Shown here piece by piece: positions 1-7,962 of a DNA stretch of 11,914 nucleotides; position 1 is the stretch's first letter; every line of letters starts with the position of its first letter. The translations under genes and the position numbers were made by a program. The DNA lies in assembly GCA_022708765.1 (NCBI GenBank), contig JAKIYB010000083.1:1-11914 (forward strand), read 5' to 3'. The notes beneath the pieces were generated by a model. That model was given only the letters and a program-made list of their open reading frames with translations. It had not been told where the DNA came from and made no database searches. Source of the stretch: Armatimonadota bacterium. Its GTDB lineage: Bacteria > Armatimonadota > Hebobacteria > CAIYQO01.

Positions 1-1431
1 CACCGCGCCTTTCAAATAGATGACGCCTTTGCCGTCCACCCGGTGCAGCGTAGCCATGAAGAGGCGCTCGGAAGCGAAGGGAATGGCATCGAGCTCCGGC
101 ACCGCCGCGCGCAGCGCCTCCGGGTCAATCCCCGCCTTATGCGCCACCGGCAGCAGCGCGCCTTCGGTGGGGTCGCCTTCGACGATCCAGGCGCCATCCT
201 CAGACCGCACGCGCGCGGTATTGCAGAGGACGCCGGCAATGAGGCAGGCCTGCAACGCCGGCTCGCTGGCGATGGACACCGAATCGCCGTCACGCTCGAT
301 GCCCCCTTCCGGCGCATACCCGACGCCAGCCACGTGGTAGGTCACTTCTCCTGCCTCCACGCGTACCACCGTCATCTCATTCTTCGTCAGGGTGCCGGTT
401 TTATCGCTGCAGATGACCGTGGTGCTGCCCAGGGTCTCCACCGCCGGCAGCCGGCGGATCACCGCGTTGCGGCGAGCCATGCGCGTAACGCCGATGGCAA
501 GGATGATGGTAACGGCCGCCGGCAGCCCCTCGGGGATCGCGGCTACCGCCAGCGCCACCGCCGCCAGGAAGATCTCGGTGGGCGCGTGACCCTGCAGCAG
601 GCCCAGTCCGTAGGTAGATAGCGCCAGGATGACGATAACGGCGGTGAGCAGCTTGCTGAACTGCGCCAGCTTGCGCGTGAGCGGCGTTTCCAGCGTCTCA
701 GCGCTCTGCACCAGCGTGGAGATATGGCCCAGTTCCGTCCTGTTGCCGGTGGCGATGACCAGGCCCGCGGCGTGTCCGGCGGTGACCAGCGTGCCGGAAT
801 ACGCCAGGTTGTGGCGCTCAGCCAGCGCCGTGGCGGGCGGCAGCGGCGACGTGCCTTTCGCCACCGGCACCGATTCGCCGGTCAGCATGGATTCGTCCAC
901 CCGCATGTCGCGCACGGAGAGCAGGCGCAAGTCGGCGGGCACGCGGTCGCCCGCCTCCAGCAACACCACGTCGCCGGGCACCAGCAACTCTGCTTCCACG
1001 CGTCGCGCGGCGCCGTCGCGGCGCACGGCGGCATTCACCGAGACCAGCCGGCTAAGCGCTTCAATGGCGGCCTGAGCGCGCGCCTCCTGTATATAGCCCA
1101 CGATGGCATTCGCCAGCACCACGGCGAAGATGACGATGGCATCGACGAAATGATCGGGTAGCAGCGCGGTGATCGTCCCGGCGACGATGAGCACGATCAC
1201 CAGCGGGTTGGTGAATTCGCTCAGGAAGAGTTTCCACGCCGGCGTGCGGCCTTTGCCAACCAGGCGATTCAGGCCATATCGCGCTTGCCGCGCATCCGCC
1301 TCCGCGGTACTGAGGCCGCGCGCCGAATCGGTCTCCAGGCGCGCCGCCGCATCCTCAGCACTGAAGGCATGCCAGGCGAGTGCTTCTTCGTCCACTATGG
1401 CACCGTGCTTACTTTTCTTTGAGAAGAACAT
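1..1431 (-). CDS. P2A-like cation-transporting P-type ATPase, N-terminal part (cut by window start)
   Basis: An integral membrane pump that uses ATP to move a cation across the inner membrane. 477 codons are present and the frame is still open at base 1; the family is usually about 900 residues, so roughly half is missing. In order I see a cation-ATPase N-terminal region (about residues 15-75), the first membrane hairpin (about 70-115), the actuator domain with DESMLTGES, the M4 motif AAIPEGLPA (Glu at about residue 301), the phosphorylation site DKTGTLT with Asp343, and in the nucleotide-binding domain GDPTEGALL and the KGA motif at the window edge. PEGLP in M4 is typical of Ca2+-type (SERCA/PacL-like) P2A pumps, so calcium is the best substrate guess; Mn2+ or another cation is possible because M5 and M6 are not visible. 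The start is firm: an in-frame TAA lies two codons upstream of the ATG at 1431. The ribosome site is weak (GGGAAG, about 11 bases upstream). It diverges from the operon at 1595. Confidence 0.93.
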   Translation of the reverse strand, partial: MFFSKKSKHGAIVDEEALAWHAFSAEDAAARLETDSARGLSTAEADARQARYGLNRLVGKGRTPAWKLFLSEFTNPLVIVLIVAGTITALLPDHFVDAIVIFAVVLANAIVGYIQEARAQAAIEALSRLVSVNAAVRRDGAARRVEAELLVPGDVVLLEAGDRVPADLRLLSVRDMRVDESMLTGESVPVAKGTSPLPPATALAERHNLAYSGTLVTAGHAAGLVIATGNRTELGHISTLVQSAETLETPLTRKLAQFSKLLTAVIVILALSTYGLGLLQGHAPTEIFLAAVALAVAAIPEGLPAAVTIILAIGVTRMARRNAVIRRLPAVETLGSTTVICSDKTGTLTKNEMTVVRVEAGEVTYHVAGVGYAPEGGIERDGDSVSIASEPALQACLIAGVLCNTARVRSEDGAWIVEGDPTEGALLPVAHKAGIDPEALRAAVPELDAIPFASERLFMATLHRVDGKGVIYLKGAV

Positions 1432-1458
1432 CGCCAGTTATTCTTCCCGAACAGAGCG

Positions 1459-1464
1459 ATTGTA
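1459..1464 (-). promoter_or_regulatory. Possible -10 element for the P-type ATPase gene
   Basis: On the minus strand the sequence reads TACAAT, five of six matches to the sigma-70 -10 consensus, about 28 bases before the ATPase ATG. I see no good -35 at the right distance, so this is only a candidate. Confidence 0.25.
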
Positions 1465-1534
1465 ACCTTCCGCCTGGCCAGCCATTCCATAATAGCTGCG
1501 CAGCGTGTTTGGCATTCTCGACGTTCTCATCCTA

Positions 1535-1563
1535 TTGACGCAACAGAACAGAAAGCATACTAT
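1535..1563 (+). promoter_or_regulatory. Sigma-70-like promoter for the oxidoreductase-kinase operon
   Basis: TTGACG (1535-1540), a 17-base spacer, then TACTAT (1558-1563). The -35 matches five of six consensus bases and the -10 four of six, with ideal spacing. The AT-rich tract around it stands out in this GC-rich window. Transcription would begin near 1570, leaving a leader of about 25 bases that carries AGGAGG (1583-1588) six bases before the ATG at 1595. Confidence 0.6.
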
Positions 1564-1594
1564 ACACACAGAAACGATCATCAGGAGGCCGTCC

Positions 1595-3145
1595 ATGACC
1601 GCCGATTCCCCCATCTTCCATACCGACCGCCGCATCCGCCTGGGCATCTGGGGCCTGGGGCGTGGGATGAGCTTTTACCGCACCTGCGCCATGCTCAATT
1701 TCGACGTCGTTGCGGGGTGCGATTACAACGCGCACATGCGCGAGCGCTTCCTGCGCGACGTGCCCGGCGCGGTGGCCTACGCGGACGCCGACGAATTTCT
1801 CGCCGGCGATTTTGACGCCGTGTTGCTGGCGACGTTCTGTCCCGCGCATGCCGGCGACGCGATGAAGTGCCTGGCGGCGAGCAAGCACGTCCTCTCCGAA
1901 GTGACCGCCTTTCACACGCTGGCGGAGGGCGTGGCGCTGGTGGAGGCGGTGGAGCGCAGTGGCCTGGTGTATAATCTGGCCGAGAATTATCCCTTCATCG
2001 CCGCGCTGGACTGGCTGCGGCGCAAGTGGGCGGAGGGGCTCTTCGGCGAACTGCAGTACGCCGAATTCGAATACGTGCACGAGATTCGTTCGCTGGGCTA
2101 CACCTACATTGACGGCGTGCCGGTGCAGCCGGGCAATACCGTGCATAACTGGCGAAGCTGGATGCACTTCCACTACTACTGTACGCACTCGCTGGGGCCG
2201 ATCATGGTCATCACCGGCGAACGCCCCACCCGCGTGGTCTCGCTGCCCGCCTTCCACCAACTGCCGGGATACCTGGATGCGCGCGGCATGGGCATGGGCA
2301 GCATCGCTCCCGCGCTCATCAACATGTCCAACGGCGCGGTGGTGCGCAACCTGATGGGGGCCACCACGAACGACACGCATGTCCAGCGCATCTGGGGCAC
2401 GAAAGGCTCGGCGGAGGTGAACGTCGGCAAGTGGCTCCAATTGCGGCTGGGCGGCAGCGGCAGTTCCCCGAAGCTGGAGGTGAAACCGAGCTGGGATGCG
2501 CTGGGCGAGCAGGCCGCGCAGACGGGCCACGGCGGCGGCGATTTCTGGGTGCTCTACTACTTCGCGCGGCAGATTCTCACCGGCGAACCGGCGCCCTTCG
2601 ACGTGTATGCCGCCAGCGACGTGACCATCCCCGGCATCCTCGCGCTGCGTTCGGCGACGGAAGGCGGGAAACCCTTTGACGTGCCGGACTTCCGCGATCC
2701 GGCTCAGCGCGATGCCCATCGCCATGACGACTGGGCGCAAACGCCGTACGACGTGACGGCCGTCTTTCCACCCGACGCGGATATCGCCATCACCGGCGCT
2801 TTCAGCGCCACCATGGCGAACCTCATTCGCTGCAGCCTCACCTACCGCGCTTACGCCGACTGGACGCGCGTGGTGGACAATATGACGGATCCCGAGCGGG
2901 TGCTGGCGATGCTGGAGAATTTGCAGGCCATGCTGCCGGAACTGCGCGAAACTTACGCGGCGGCCCGGCGCATCATTGACGCCTATCCGGCCAGCGACGG
3001 CGCCAAAGTGCTGCGGCAGATGCTGGATGATGTCGGCGACGAAGCGCGGGTGATGGCGCCCGGCTTCGCGGACGAACTGGACGCGGAGGCCGCCGCGCTG
3101 CGCGAGCGCGTGGCCGCGCTGACCGCCGCCAACCAGCCCGCCTGA
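1595..3145 (+). CDS. Gfo/Idh/MocA-family oxidoreductase-like protein with a C-terminal helical extension
   Basis: 516 residues, probably cytoplasmic. Residues about 12-120 form an NAD(P)-binding Rossmann fold (LGIWGLGRG, then an acidic strand end in AGCD), followed by the Gfo/Idh/MocA substrate domain (about 130-370). The family normally oxidises or epimerises sugars, inositols or their derivatives. The position of the usual Glu-Lys-Pro catalytic motif reads EVT here (residues 102-104), so the catalytic lysine is absent. Residues about 377-516 are an extra, probably helical region not needed for the core fold. The start was chosen because AGGAGG sits six bases before this ATG and the promoter lies just upstream; an in-frame start at 1505 would lie upstream of that promoter. 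It is followed after 59 bases by a sugar-kinase-like gene on the same strand, which suggests a shared sugar pathway. The exact substrate cannot be read from the sequence. Confidence 0.88.
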   Translation: MTADSPIFHTDRRIRLGIWGLGRGMSFYRTCAMLNFDVVAGCDYNAHMRERFLRDVPGAVAYADADEFLAGDFDAVLLATFCPAHAGDAMKCLAASKHVLSEVTAFHTLAEGVALVEAVERSGLVYNLAENYPFIAALDWLRRKWAEGLFGELQYAEFEYVHEIRSLGYTYIDGVPVQPGNTVHNWRSWMHFHYYCTHSLGPIMVITGERPTRVVSLPAFHQLPGYLDARGMGMGSIAPALINMSNGAVVRNLMGATTNDTHVQRIWGTKGSAEVNVGKWLQLRLGGSGSSPKLEVKPSWDALGEQAAQTGHGGGDFWVLYYFARQILTGEPAPFDVYAASDVTIPGILALRSATEGGKPFDVPDFRDPAQRDAHRHDDWAQTPYDVTAVFPPDADIAITGAFSATMANLIRCSLTYRAYADWTRVVDNMTDPERVLAMLENLQAMLPELRETYAAARRIIDAYPASDGAKVLRQMLDDVGDEARVMAPGFADELDAEAAALRERVAALTAANQPA

Positions 3146-3204
3146 CGCGCGTAATGCCCTGGCGGACGAGGAGAGCCGACAGGACTCGACACAAAGGACA
3201 TTTC

Positions 3205-4449
3205 ATGCCCTCGTTGCATCACAACAGCATGCCGCATCCGCTGGAAGAATCGCTGCGCCGTGCCGGCTCCACCTATCAGCCGGCCGCGCCGGAGGAACTG
3301 CCGCGTATCATCGCCGCGTTCAACGCCTTCGATAGTGAGGTCGAAGTGGCGGTTGACGGCTGCGAGATTGTCCGCATCATCGCCGGCCATATCAACACCA
3401 CCTTCGGCCTGCGGCATGCCGCCAGCGGCCTGGCGTATATCATCCAGCGGATGAATACCATTTTCGACCTTGACGCCATCGCCAACAACCTGCGCCTGCT
3501 GGAGGAAGCGCAGGACGCGAATGCCGCGCTGCTCCCCGATCACTGGCAGACCGTCTCGTATCTGAACGCGCGGGATACCGGCGCGAAGATCTGGTATGAC
3601 GGCGCCGGCGCCGGCTGGCGGGTGATGCGCTACGTACCGGGCGAGATCCGCATCTTTAATAATTTCGGGCTGGTGCCCGCGAAGATGAAGGCGGCGGTGG
3701 CGCGCTCGCAGGGCGAGGCGATTGCCGTCTTCGGGCGCATGCTGGAGGCGGTTCCGGAGGAGCGCTGGCGCGAGCCGCTGCCCAATTTCCATAACACCCG
3801 CTATCACCTGGACTATCTGGACGCCATCCTGCGCGGGGAGCGGGTGCCGTTGAGCCTCTGCCGCGATGCCTGCCGTGAGGTGACCGCGCAGCCGGCGTTC
3901 CTGCGGGCGCATGCCACGCGGATTGACGCCCTGCGCGCGAAAATTGACGGCTGGCGAGCCCTGGCGGGCAGCTTGGACGCCCTGGGACATGCCGTGACGC
4001 ATGGCGACACCAAGATCAACAACTTCGTCTTCCGCGCGGGTGAGGATGGCGAATTGCGCTGTGTCTGTCTGATAGATCTGGATACCGTGCAGGTGGGCAA
4101 CCGGCTGGACGACCTGGGCGATGCCTTGCGCTCCGCCGGCACGCCCGCCGGTGAAGAGCCGCCGAGTATTGACGATGTCGCCATTGACGCGGAGATCGTC
4201 GAAAATCTGATTGACGGGTATCGGTCGCAAACCCGCGCGTTTCACGGCGCCGCGCGGGCGGATGCCCTCTGCGCCCGTGCCCGCGAGGCCTACCGGCAGT
4301 TCCTCTATTCGCAATGCGTGCGCTTCTTTGCCGACGCCCTGGTGGGGAACGCCTACTTCGCGCTGAAGCCCGGCCTGCCGGACGACATCAACCTGTACCG
4401 CGCTGAAGTGCAGATGCGCGCCATGGAACTGCTGGCGCCGGGCGCGTGA
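3205..4449 (+). CDS. APH-fold phosphotransferase, N-acetylhexosamine 1-kinase (NahK)-like
   Basis: 414 residues, soluble. It belongs to the aminoglycoside phosphotransferase/choline kinase fold. The catalytic loop reads HGDTKINNF (His266, Asp268, Asn272-273) and the metal-binding loop LIDLDT (Asp291, Asp293). The N-terminal AGHINTTF (about residues 60-67) and the DTK-NN variant of the catalytic loop resemble the NahK/anomeric sugar kinase group rather than antibiotic kinases, so an amino-sugar or similar carbohydrate is the more likely acceptor (inference). The reaction would be ATP-dependent sugar phosphorylation. The start at 3205 has AAAGGA ending six bases upstream; a longer in-frame reading from 3154 has no ribosome site and would add an arginine-rich, unfamily-like segment. 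It lies 59 bases downstream of the Gfo/Idh/MocA gene with no terminator between, so the two probably form an operon for uptake or salvage of a sugar. Confidence 0.85.
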   Translation: MPSLHHNSMPHPLEESLRRAGSTYQPAAPEELPRIIAAFNAFDSEVEVAVDGCEIVRIIAGHINTTFGLRHAASGLAYIIQRMNTIFDLDAIANNLRLLEEAQDANAALLPDHWQTVSYLNARDTGAKIWYDGAGAGWRVMRYVPGEIRIFNNFGLVPAKMKAAVARSQGEAIAVFGRMLEAVPEERWREPLPNFHNTRYHLDYLDAILRGERVPLSLCRDACREVTAQPAFLRAHATRIDALRAKIDGWRALAGSLDALGHAVTHGDTKINNFVFRAGEDGELRCVCLIDLDTVQVGNRLDDLGDALRSAGTPAGEEPPSIDDVAIDAEIVENLIDGYRSQTRAFHGAARADALCARAREAYRQFLYSQCVRFFADALVGNAYFALKPGLPDDINLYRAEVQMRAMELLAPGA

Positions 4450-4507
4450 GCGGTTGTTTTTGTTCAGCGAGACAATCTCCCGATATTTTAACCTTCGCTT
4501 AATCAAA

Positions 4508-4523
4508 CGCCCGCGCGCGGGCG
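4508..4523. repeat. Perfect 16-bp GC palindrome downstream of the kinase gene
   Basis: The sequence CGCCCGCGCGCGGGCG is its own reverse complement and could form a six-base-pair stem with a four-base loop. It lies 58 bases after the kinase stop and just before the prepilin promoter. There is no T-tract after it, so it is a poor intrinsic terminator; it may slow RNA polymerase or be an operator, neither of which I can show. Confidence 0.4.
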
Positions 4524-4526
4524 GCA

Positions 4527-4554
4527 TTTACCAGGGCAGGCGGTGTAATATAGT
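4527..4554 (+). promoter_or_regulatory. Candidate promoter for the prepilin/solute-binding fusion gene
   Basis: TTTACC (4527-4532), a 16-base spacer and TATAGT (4549-4554). Both boxes are approximate matches to sigma-70 consensus. The position would start the transcript near 4561, directly before the leader hairpin at 4572-4595. Confidence 0.4.
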
Positions 4555-4571
4555 CTTTATCAATCTCGGCG

Positions 4572-4595
4572 CCGTCGGGTTGGGAACCCCGGCGG
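4572..4595 (+). promoter_or_regulatory. Leader hairpin upstream of the prepilin fusion gene
   Basis: Bases 4572-4581 pair with 4585-4595 (about ten pairs, one G-U and one bulged C) around a GGG loop. It would lie close to the inferred mRNA 5' end, 17 bases before the AAAGGAG ribosome site at 4613-4619. Such 5' hairpins often protect abundant mRNAs; that role is inference. Confidence 0.4.
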
Positions 4596-4626
4596 GGCAC
4601 ATCAACTTTCTGAAAGGAGAAACACC

Positions 4627-6135
4627 ATGCGTTCCCGTGTACGTCAGGGCTTTACCCTGATCGAGCTCCTGGTGGTGATCGCCATCATTGCGATCCTCGC
4701 CTCCATCCTCTTCCCGGTCTTTGCGAAGGCGCGGGAAAAGGCGCGCCAGACGACCTGTACGTCCCAGGTGCGCCAGTTGGCCACGGCCATCCAGATGTAT
4801 ACCCAGGATAACGGCAGCCGCTATCCGGGCATCAAGTGGAACACGGCCATCGAGACCTATGCCGGCTCCCAGAAGATCTTCTTCTGCCCCTCGGACGCCG
4901 CCAACGACAAGAACGCCCCGATCAGCTACGGCTACAGCGGGCTGCTCGTGCGCACCGATGACAGCACCGGCGTGAACAACACCGGCGTGAACGAAGCGCA
5001 GATCAAGGCCCCGACGGAAGTCGGCGCCATCGCGGACGCCACTCCCTCCCGCCCGTGGGCGGACGGCGGCGGCCTCATCGGCGGCGGCGGCCTCGTGGAC
5101 CCGACCAGCACCGCGGCGAACAACGCGGTGGAGCTTGACCCGCGCCACAACGGCGTGATCATCGGCTTCTGCGACGGCCATGCGAAGTTCTTCCCCGGCA
5201 AGCAGGCGAACCTGAAAGACATCAGCTACGGCCCCGGCCGCGCGTTCTATCAGGCCGTCGGCCTCGGCATGGTGCAGAACTTCGGCGGCGGCATCCAGAA
5301 GGTCGCTTACGGCACACCGGCCAGCACCGTCATCTCCATCGGCGGTGACTACGCCACCATGCCCGTCGTGATGGCGGCGGCCGAAGTCTGGGCCGGCTAT
5401 GGCGGCAAGTGGTACAGCCGCGGTTTCAAGGGCTCCGGCGATTATCTTAACGGCACCGGTGCCACGTTCGCCGACTTCCGCCGCGCGGCCGCCAGCACCC
5501 ACTATGTGTGGGGCGTGGCTGATGGCACCGCCGACACTGGCGCTGCCCAGCTCGCCGTTGCCCGCGACGCGTTCGTGTTCATCGTGTCGAAGAACTGCAA
5601 GATCAACTACGCCGGCATCAGCGGCACCGACTTCGACACCAGCACCGGCGCCCTGGCGACGATCTTCAACGACGCCACCTACAAGGGCTACAGCGCGAAC
5701 GTCTACCAGGCCTACACGATGGATAAGTGGAGCGGCTCCCGCAGCTACGCCATCAACATCGCCGGTCTCGGCGGCATCGGCACGCAGGCCGTGACCGTCA
5801 CCGACGACCTCGACATGGTGGAAAAAGTGGCGGCCGACCCGTACGGCGTGGGCTACTGCTCCGCGGCGTTCGCCGACATTGACAAGGTGACGATCCTCGA
5901 CCTGAACGGGAAGATCTTCCCGAACCAGAACCCGAAATACCGCTGGCTGGTGCCCGATGCGCCGACCAGCACCCCGGGTGAGTTCGAGTATCCGCTCATC
6001 CGCACCCTCAAAGTGCAGATGGCCGGCAATGGTGGGACAGACTCCTCTGCCAACACCACCTTTAGCTTCGGCCTGCGCGATGCCGAGTTCAAGAATGCTC
6101 CGCTCTTCCGCGCGACCAGCTACTGGATCCCGTAA
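4627..6135 (+). CDS. DUF1559-like prepilin fused to a PstS-like solute-binding domain
   Basis: 502 residues. Residues 1-8 are a short basic leader ending in Gly8; cleavage before Phe9 by prepilin peptidase would leave FTLIELLVV with Glu at mature position 5, then a hydrophobic helix and the [13 protein letters not shown] segment. Residues about 35-200 resemble the DUF1559 pilin-like body: a CPSD segment and a C-terminal RHNG...CDGH signature (His174, Asp183-Gly184), spaced H-X8-DG where H-X9-DG is usual. From about 233 to the end the protein no longer looks like a pilin. It reads like a periplasmic phosphate-type binding protein: an SIGG...P opening, [11 protein letters not shown], a FVFIVSK strand, and a late GVGYCSAAF...VTILDLNG segment like the IGY region of PstS. 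The PstS-like call is from motif shape only. An AAAGGAG site precedes the ATG by seven bases. Codons strongly favour C/G endings (AAC, AAG, ATC), suggesting high expression. A terminator follows directly, so the gene is probably monocistronic. Confidence 0.82.
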   Translation: MRSRVRQGFTLIELLVVIAIIAILASILFPVFAKAREKARQTTCTSQVRQLATAIQMYTQDNGSRYPGIKWNTAIETYAGSQKIFFCPSDAANDKNAPISYGYSGLLVRTDDSTGVNNTGVNEAQIKAPTEVGAIADATPSRPWADGGGLIGGGGLVDPTSTAANNAVELDPRHNGVIIGFCDGHAKFFPGKQANLKDISYGPGRAFYQAVGLGMVQNFGGGIQKVAYGTPASTVISIGGDYATMPVVMAAAEVWAGYGGKWYSRGFKGSGDYLNGTGATFADFRRAAASTHYVWGVADGTADTGAAQLAVARDAFVFIVSKNCKINYAGISGTDFDTSTGALATIFNDATYKGYSANVYQAYTMDKWSGSRSYAINIAGLGGIGTQAVTVTDDLDMVEKVAADPYGVGYCSAAFADIDKVTILDLNGKIFPNQNPKYRWLVPDAPTSTPGEFEYPLIRTLKVQMAGNGGTDSSANTTFSFGLRDAEFKNAPLFRATSYWIP

Positions 6136-6164
6136 CGGCTGATTCCGGTCAGTCCGTGAGGATG

Positions 6165-6203
6165 CCGCGCCCCGGTCACCCCCTGACCGGGGCGCGGGCT
6201 TTT
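6165..6203 (+). terminator. Intrinsic terminator after the prepilin fusion gene
   Basis: A 14-bp perfect GC-rich stem (6165-6178 with 6184-6197) around a CCCCC loop, followed by GCTTTT. It lies 29 bases after the stop. Read on the minus strand there is no T-tract, so it serves the plus-strand gene. Confidence 0.8.
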
Positions 6204-6219
6204 GGTACGCCTGGCGGCA

Positions 6220-6879
6220 TCAGTCTTGCGTTGAGTGCCGCGCGCGGGTCAGGCGGGATTTTGCCCGCCCGGCGCCGCTGCGGAAGGTCAGGATGAGATA
6301 ACCGGCAACGATGATTCCGCCAATATTGACGGCGAAGAGCGCGAGGCCGCCCCAGCCGGGAAGGCCACTGCCAAAGAAGGCGATGGCGGCGGCGGCGAGG
6401 GTGGGGACGAGAGCGATGGCGATAACAACGCCGACGAGATGAAGGCGGCGCTCGCTGGCAAAGGCCAGCGCGCCCCCGGCGCCGGCGGCCAGCGCGGTCA
6501 GCACGCCGGCCCAGGTCAGGTGCAGGCGCTCGCGGAGGAGTTCGGCGCCCAGGATATTCTGCTCCGGCTGGAAATACGGCATGCGCACCCAGACGACGAC
6601 GACCAGGCTGCAGACGACGAAAATCAGTACAAACTGCGCCAGCGTGTCTCCCAGCCCTCGCAGCAGCAGCGCCCAATCGCGCCGCACCAGTCCGAAGGGG
6701 ATGGCGACCAGCGGATCAAACGTCGGCGAGAGGATCATGGCGCCGATGAGAACCGGCACGGAGCCCGTGAGCAACGCGATTGTGGCGAGGATGGCGGAGA
6801 GCACGCTGAAGGCGATGGTGTCAAAGTCCAACCCCAGTTCGCCGTGAAATTCCGTGTGTTGCAGATGATCCTCTCCCAT
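6220..6879 (-). CDS. DUF389 family integral membrane protein
   Basis: 219 residues from the ATG at 6879. The protein is strongly hydrophobic with about five or six membrane segments. The first pair matches the DUF389 hallmark: a helix, then SVPVLIGAMILSPTFDPLVAIPFGL, in which an IGAM-LSP turn joins two helices. A basic tail ends the protein. The family's function is not established. The start was chosen because GGGAG lies nine bases before this ATG and a good promoter (6899-6926) lies just ahead. The frame stays open to a GTG at 6975, which would give 251 residues, but that start has no ribosome site and would lie upstream of the promoter. It is divergent to the MscS-type channel gene, and the shared spacer suggests the two may respond to the same envelope or osmotic conditions (inference). 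Confidence 0.85.
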   Translation of the reverse strand: MGEDHLQHTEFHGELGLDFDTIAFSVLSAILATIALLTGSVPVLIGAMILSPTFDPLVAIPFGLVRRDWALLLRGLGDTLAQFVLIFVVCSLVVVVWVRMPYFQPEQNILGAELLRERLHLTWAGVLTALAAGAGGALAFASERRLHLVGVVIAIALVPTLAAAAIAFFGSGLPGWGGLALFAVNIGGIIVAGYLILTFRSGAGRAKSRLTRARHSTQD

Positions 6880-6898
6880 CGCCGCTCGCTCCCACGCT

Positions 6899-6926
6899 GT
6901 TATACTTCCCTGTTGTCCGGCGTCAC
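6899..6926 (-). promoter_or_regulatory. Promoter for the DUF389 gene
   Basis: On the minus strand: GTGACG (6926-6921), a 16-base spacer and TATAAC (6904-6899). The -10 matches five of six consensus bases. The inferred transcript start near 6892 gives a short leader with GGGAG before the ATG at 6879 and decides against the longer GTG start at 6975. Confidence 0.5.
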
Positions 6927-7043
6927 TGATTGCCTTCCGCAACAGTATCAACGCTTTGTCGCGGAAACCCGGCACACAGTGGCCGTCGGCAACACCAGGA
7001 GAGTCGGCGGCATGATAGGCTTGCGGCGGGAGCGTGACCGGAC

Positions 7044-7958
7044 GTGCTGGAGAGCCTGCGCAACTGGCTGGAAGATCCTGATGTGCTGAAAGTGGTCTTC
7101 GCCGTCATCGGCGCCATCGTCATTCTGGTGGCGGTGCGATTCATTCAGCACGCCATCAACCGCTACATCCACGATTCGGGCACGCGGTATCAGGCGCGCA
7201 AGCTCACCACGTTTCTCGGGTATTTCGCGGTTGTCTTGCTTATCTCGCTCATTTTTCGCGTGCGCCTGAGCGGGCTGGCGATATTTCTCGGGGTGTTGGG
7301 CGCGGCGATCGCCTTTTCGCTACAGGAAGTGATTGCCAGTATCGCTGGCTGGCTGGCAATTTCGCTGGGGGGCGTTTACAATGTCGGCGACCGCGTGCAA
7401 GTCGGTGAGATTAAGGGAGACGTGATTGATGTGTCGCTGCTGCGCACCACACTGATGGAAATCGGCGAGTGGGTGCAGGCGGATCTGTATACCGGGCGCA
7501 TCGTGCGCGTTTCCAACAGCATCGTCTTCAATTCGCCGGTGTATAACTTTTCCGGCGATTTTCCCTATGTCTGGGATGAAATCCGCATCCCGGTCATGTA
7601 TGGCAGCGATGTGCGGCGTGCACGGGCAATCGTTGAAGCAATTGCCGAAGAGGTAGTGGGGGAGATGACCGAACCGGCGCTGACGGCATGGGCGCGCATG
7701 GTCATCAAGTATCGCATCGAGAATGCCACCATCCGACCGATGGTGACGCTGGTGGCGAATGATAACTGGGTCGAGTTCACCCTGCGCTATATCGTGGACT
7801 ATAAAAAACGCCGTAGTACTCAGGACCGTCTCTTCACCCGCCTGCTGGAAGAAATTGACCGGACGGCGGGGACGGTGAAAATGGCCTCCATGACGGTACA
7901 GGTGGTTGGGATGCCGGAGATGACGGTTCGCCTGCGAGGGAACGGGGAGCAGGCGTGA
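7044..7958 (+). CDS. MscS-family mechanosensitive ion channel
   Basis: 304 residues, close to the 286 of E. coli MscS. An inner-membrane channel that opens when the membrane is stretched and releases solutes after osmotic downshock. Three membrane helices are visible (about 15-35, 54-72 and 76-108). The third carries the pore-lining pattern GAAIAFSLQEVIASIAGW, followed by the beta domain (YNVGDRVQVGEIKGDVIDVSL...TTL, then VSNSIVFNSPVYNFS) and a C-terminal alpha/beta domain. It begins with GTG: an in-frame TGA at 7035-7037 excludes any earlier start, and GGGAG sits 11 bases upstream. The gene is divergent to DUF389 and convergent with the next gene, whose stop is only 4 bp away. I see no terminator between them. 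Confidence 0.93.
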   Translation: MLESLRNWLEDPDVLKVVFAVIGAIVILVAVRFIQHAINRYIHDSGTRYQARKLTTFLGYFAVVLLISLIFRVRLSGLAIFLGVLGAAIAFSLQEVIASIAGWLAISLGGVYNVGDRVQVGEIKGDVIDVSLLRTTLMEIGEWVQADLYTGRIVRVSNSIVFNSPVYNFSGDFPYVWDEIRIPVMYGSDVRRARAIVEAIAEEVVGEMTEPALTAWARMVIKYRIENATIRPMVTLVANDNWVEFTLRYIVDYKKRRSTQDRLFTRLLEEIDRTAGTVKMASMTVQVVGMPEMTVRLRGNGEQA

Positions 7959-7962
7959 TCGT

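Noticed and set aside
1532..2740. Long open frame on the minus strand (402 codons) opposite the Gfo/Idh/MocA gene
   Set aside because: His- and Arg-rich, no recognisable domain, no ribosome site. It is a mirror frame of a GC-rich gene.
3154..3204. Earlier in-frame start for the kinase
   Set aside because: No ribosome site and an arginine-rich stretch unlike the family; AAAGGA supports 3205.
2983..4527. Minus-strand frame of 514 codons opposite the kinase gene
   Set aside because: It spans the gap between two clear plus-strand genes and shows low-complexity, family-less sequence; the plus strand carries the kinase motifs.
6235..7089. Plus-strand frame of 284 codons opposite DUF389
   Set aside because: Gly-, Asp- and Gln-rich shadow sequence; the minus strand has the hydrophobic DUF389 pattern.
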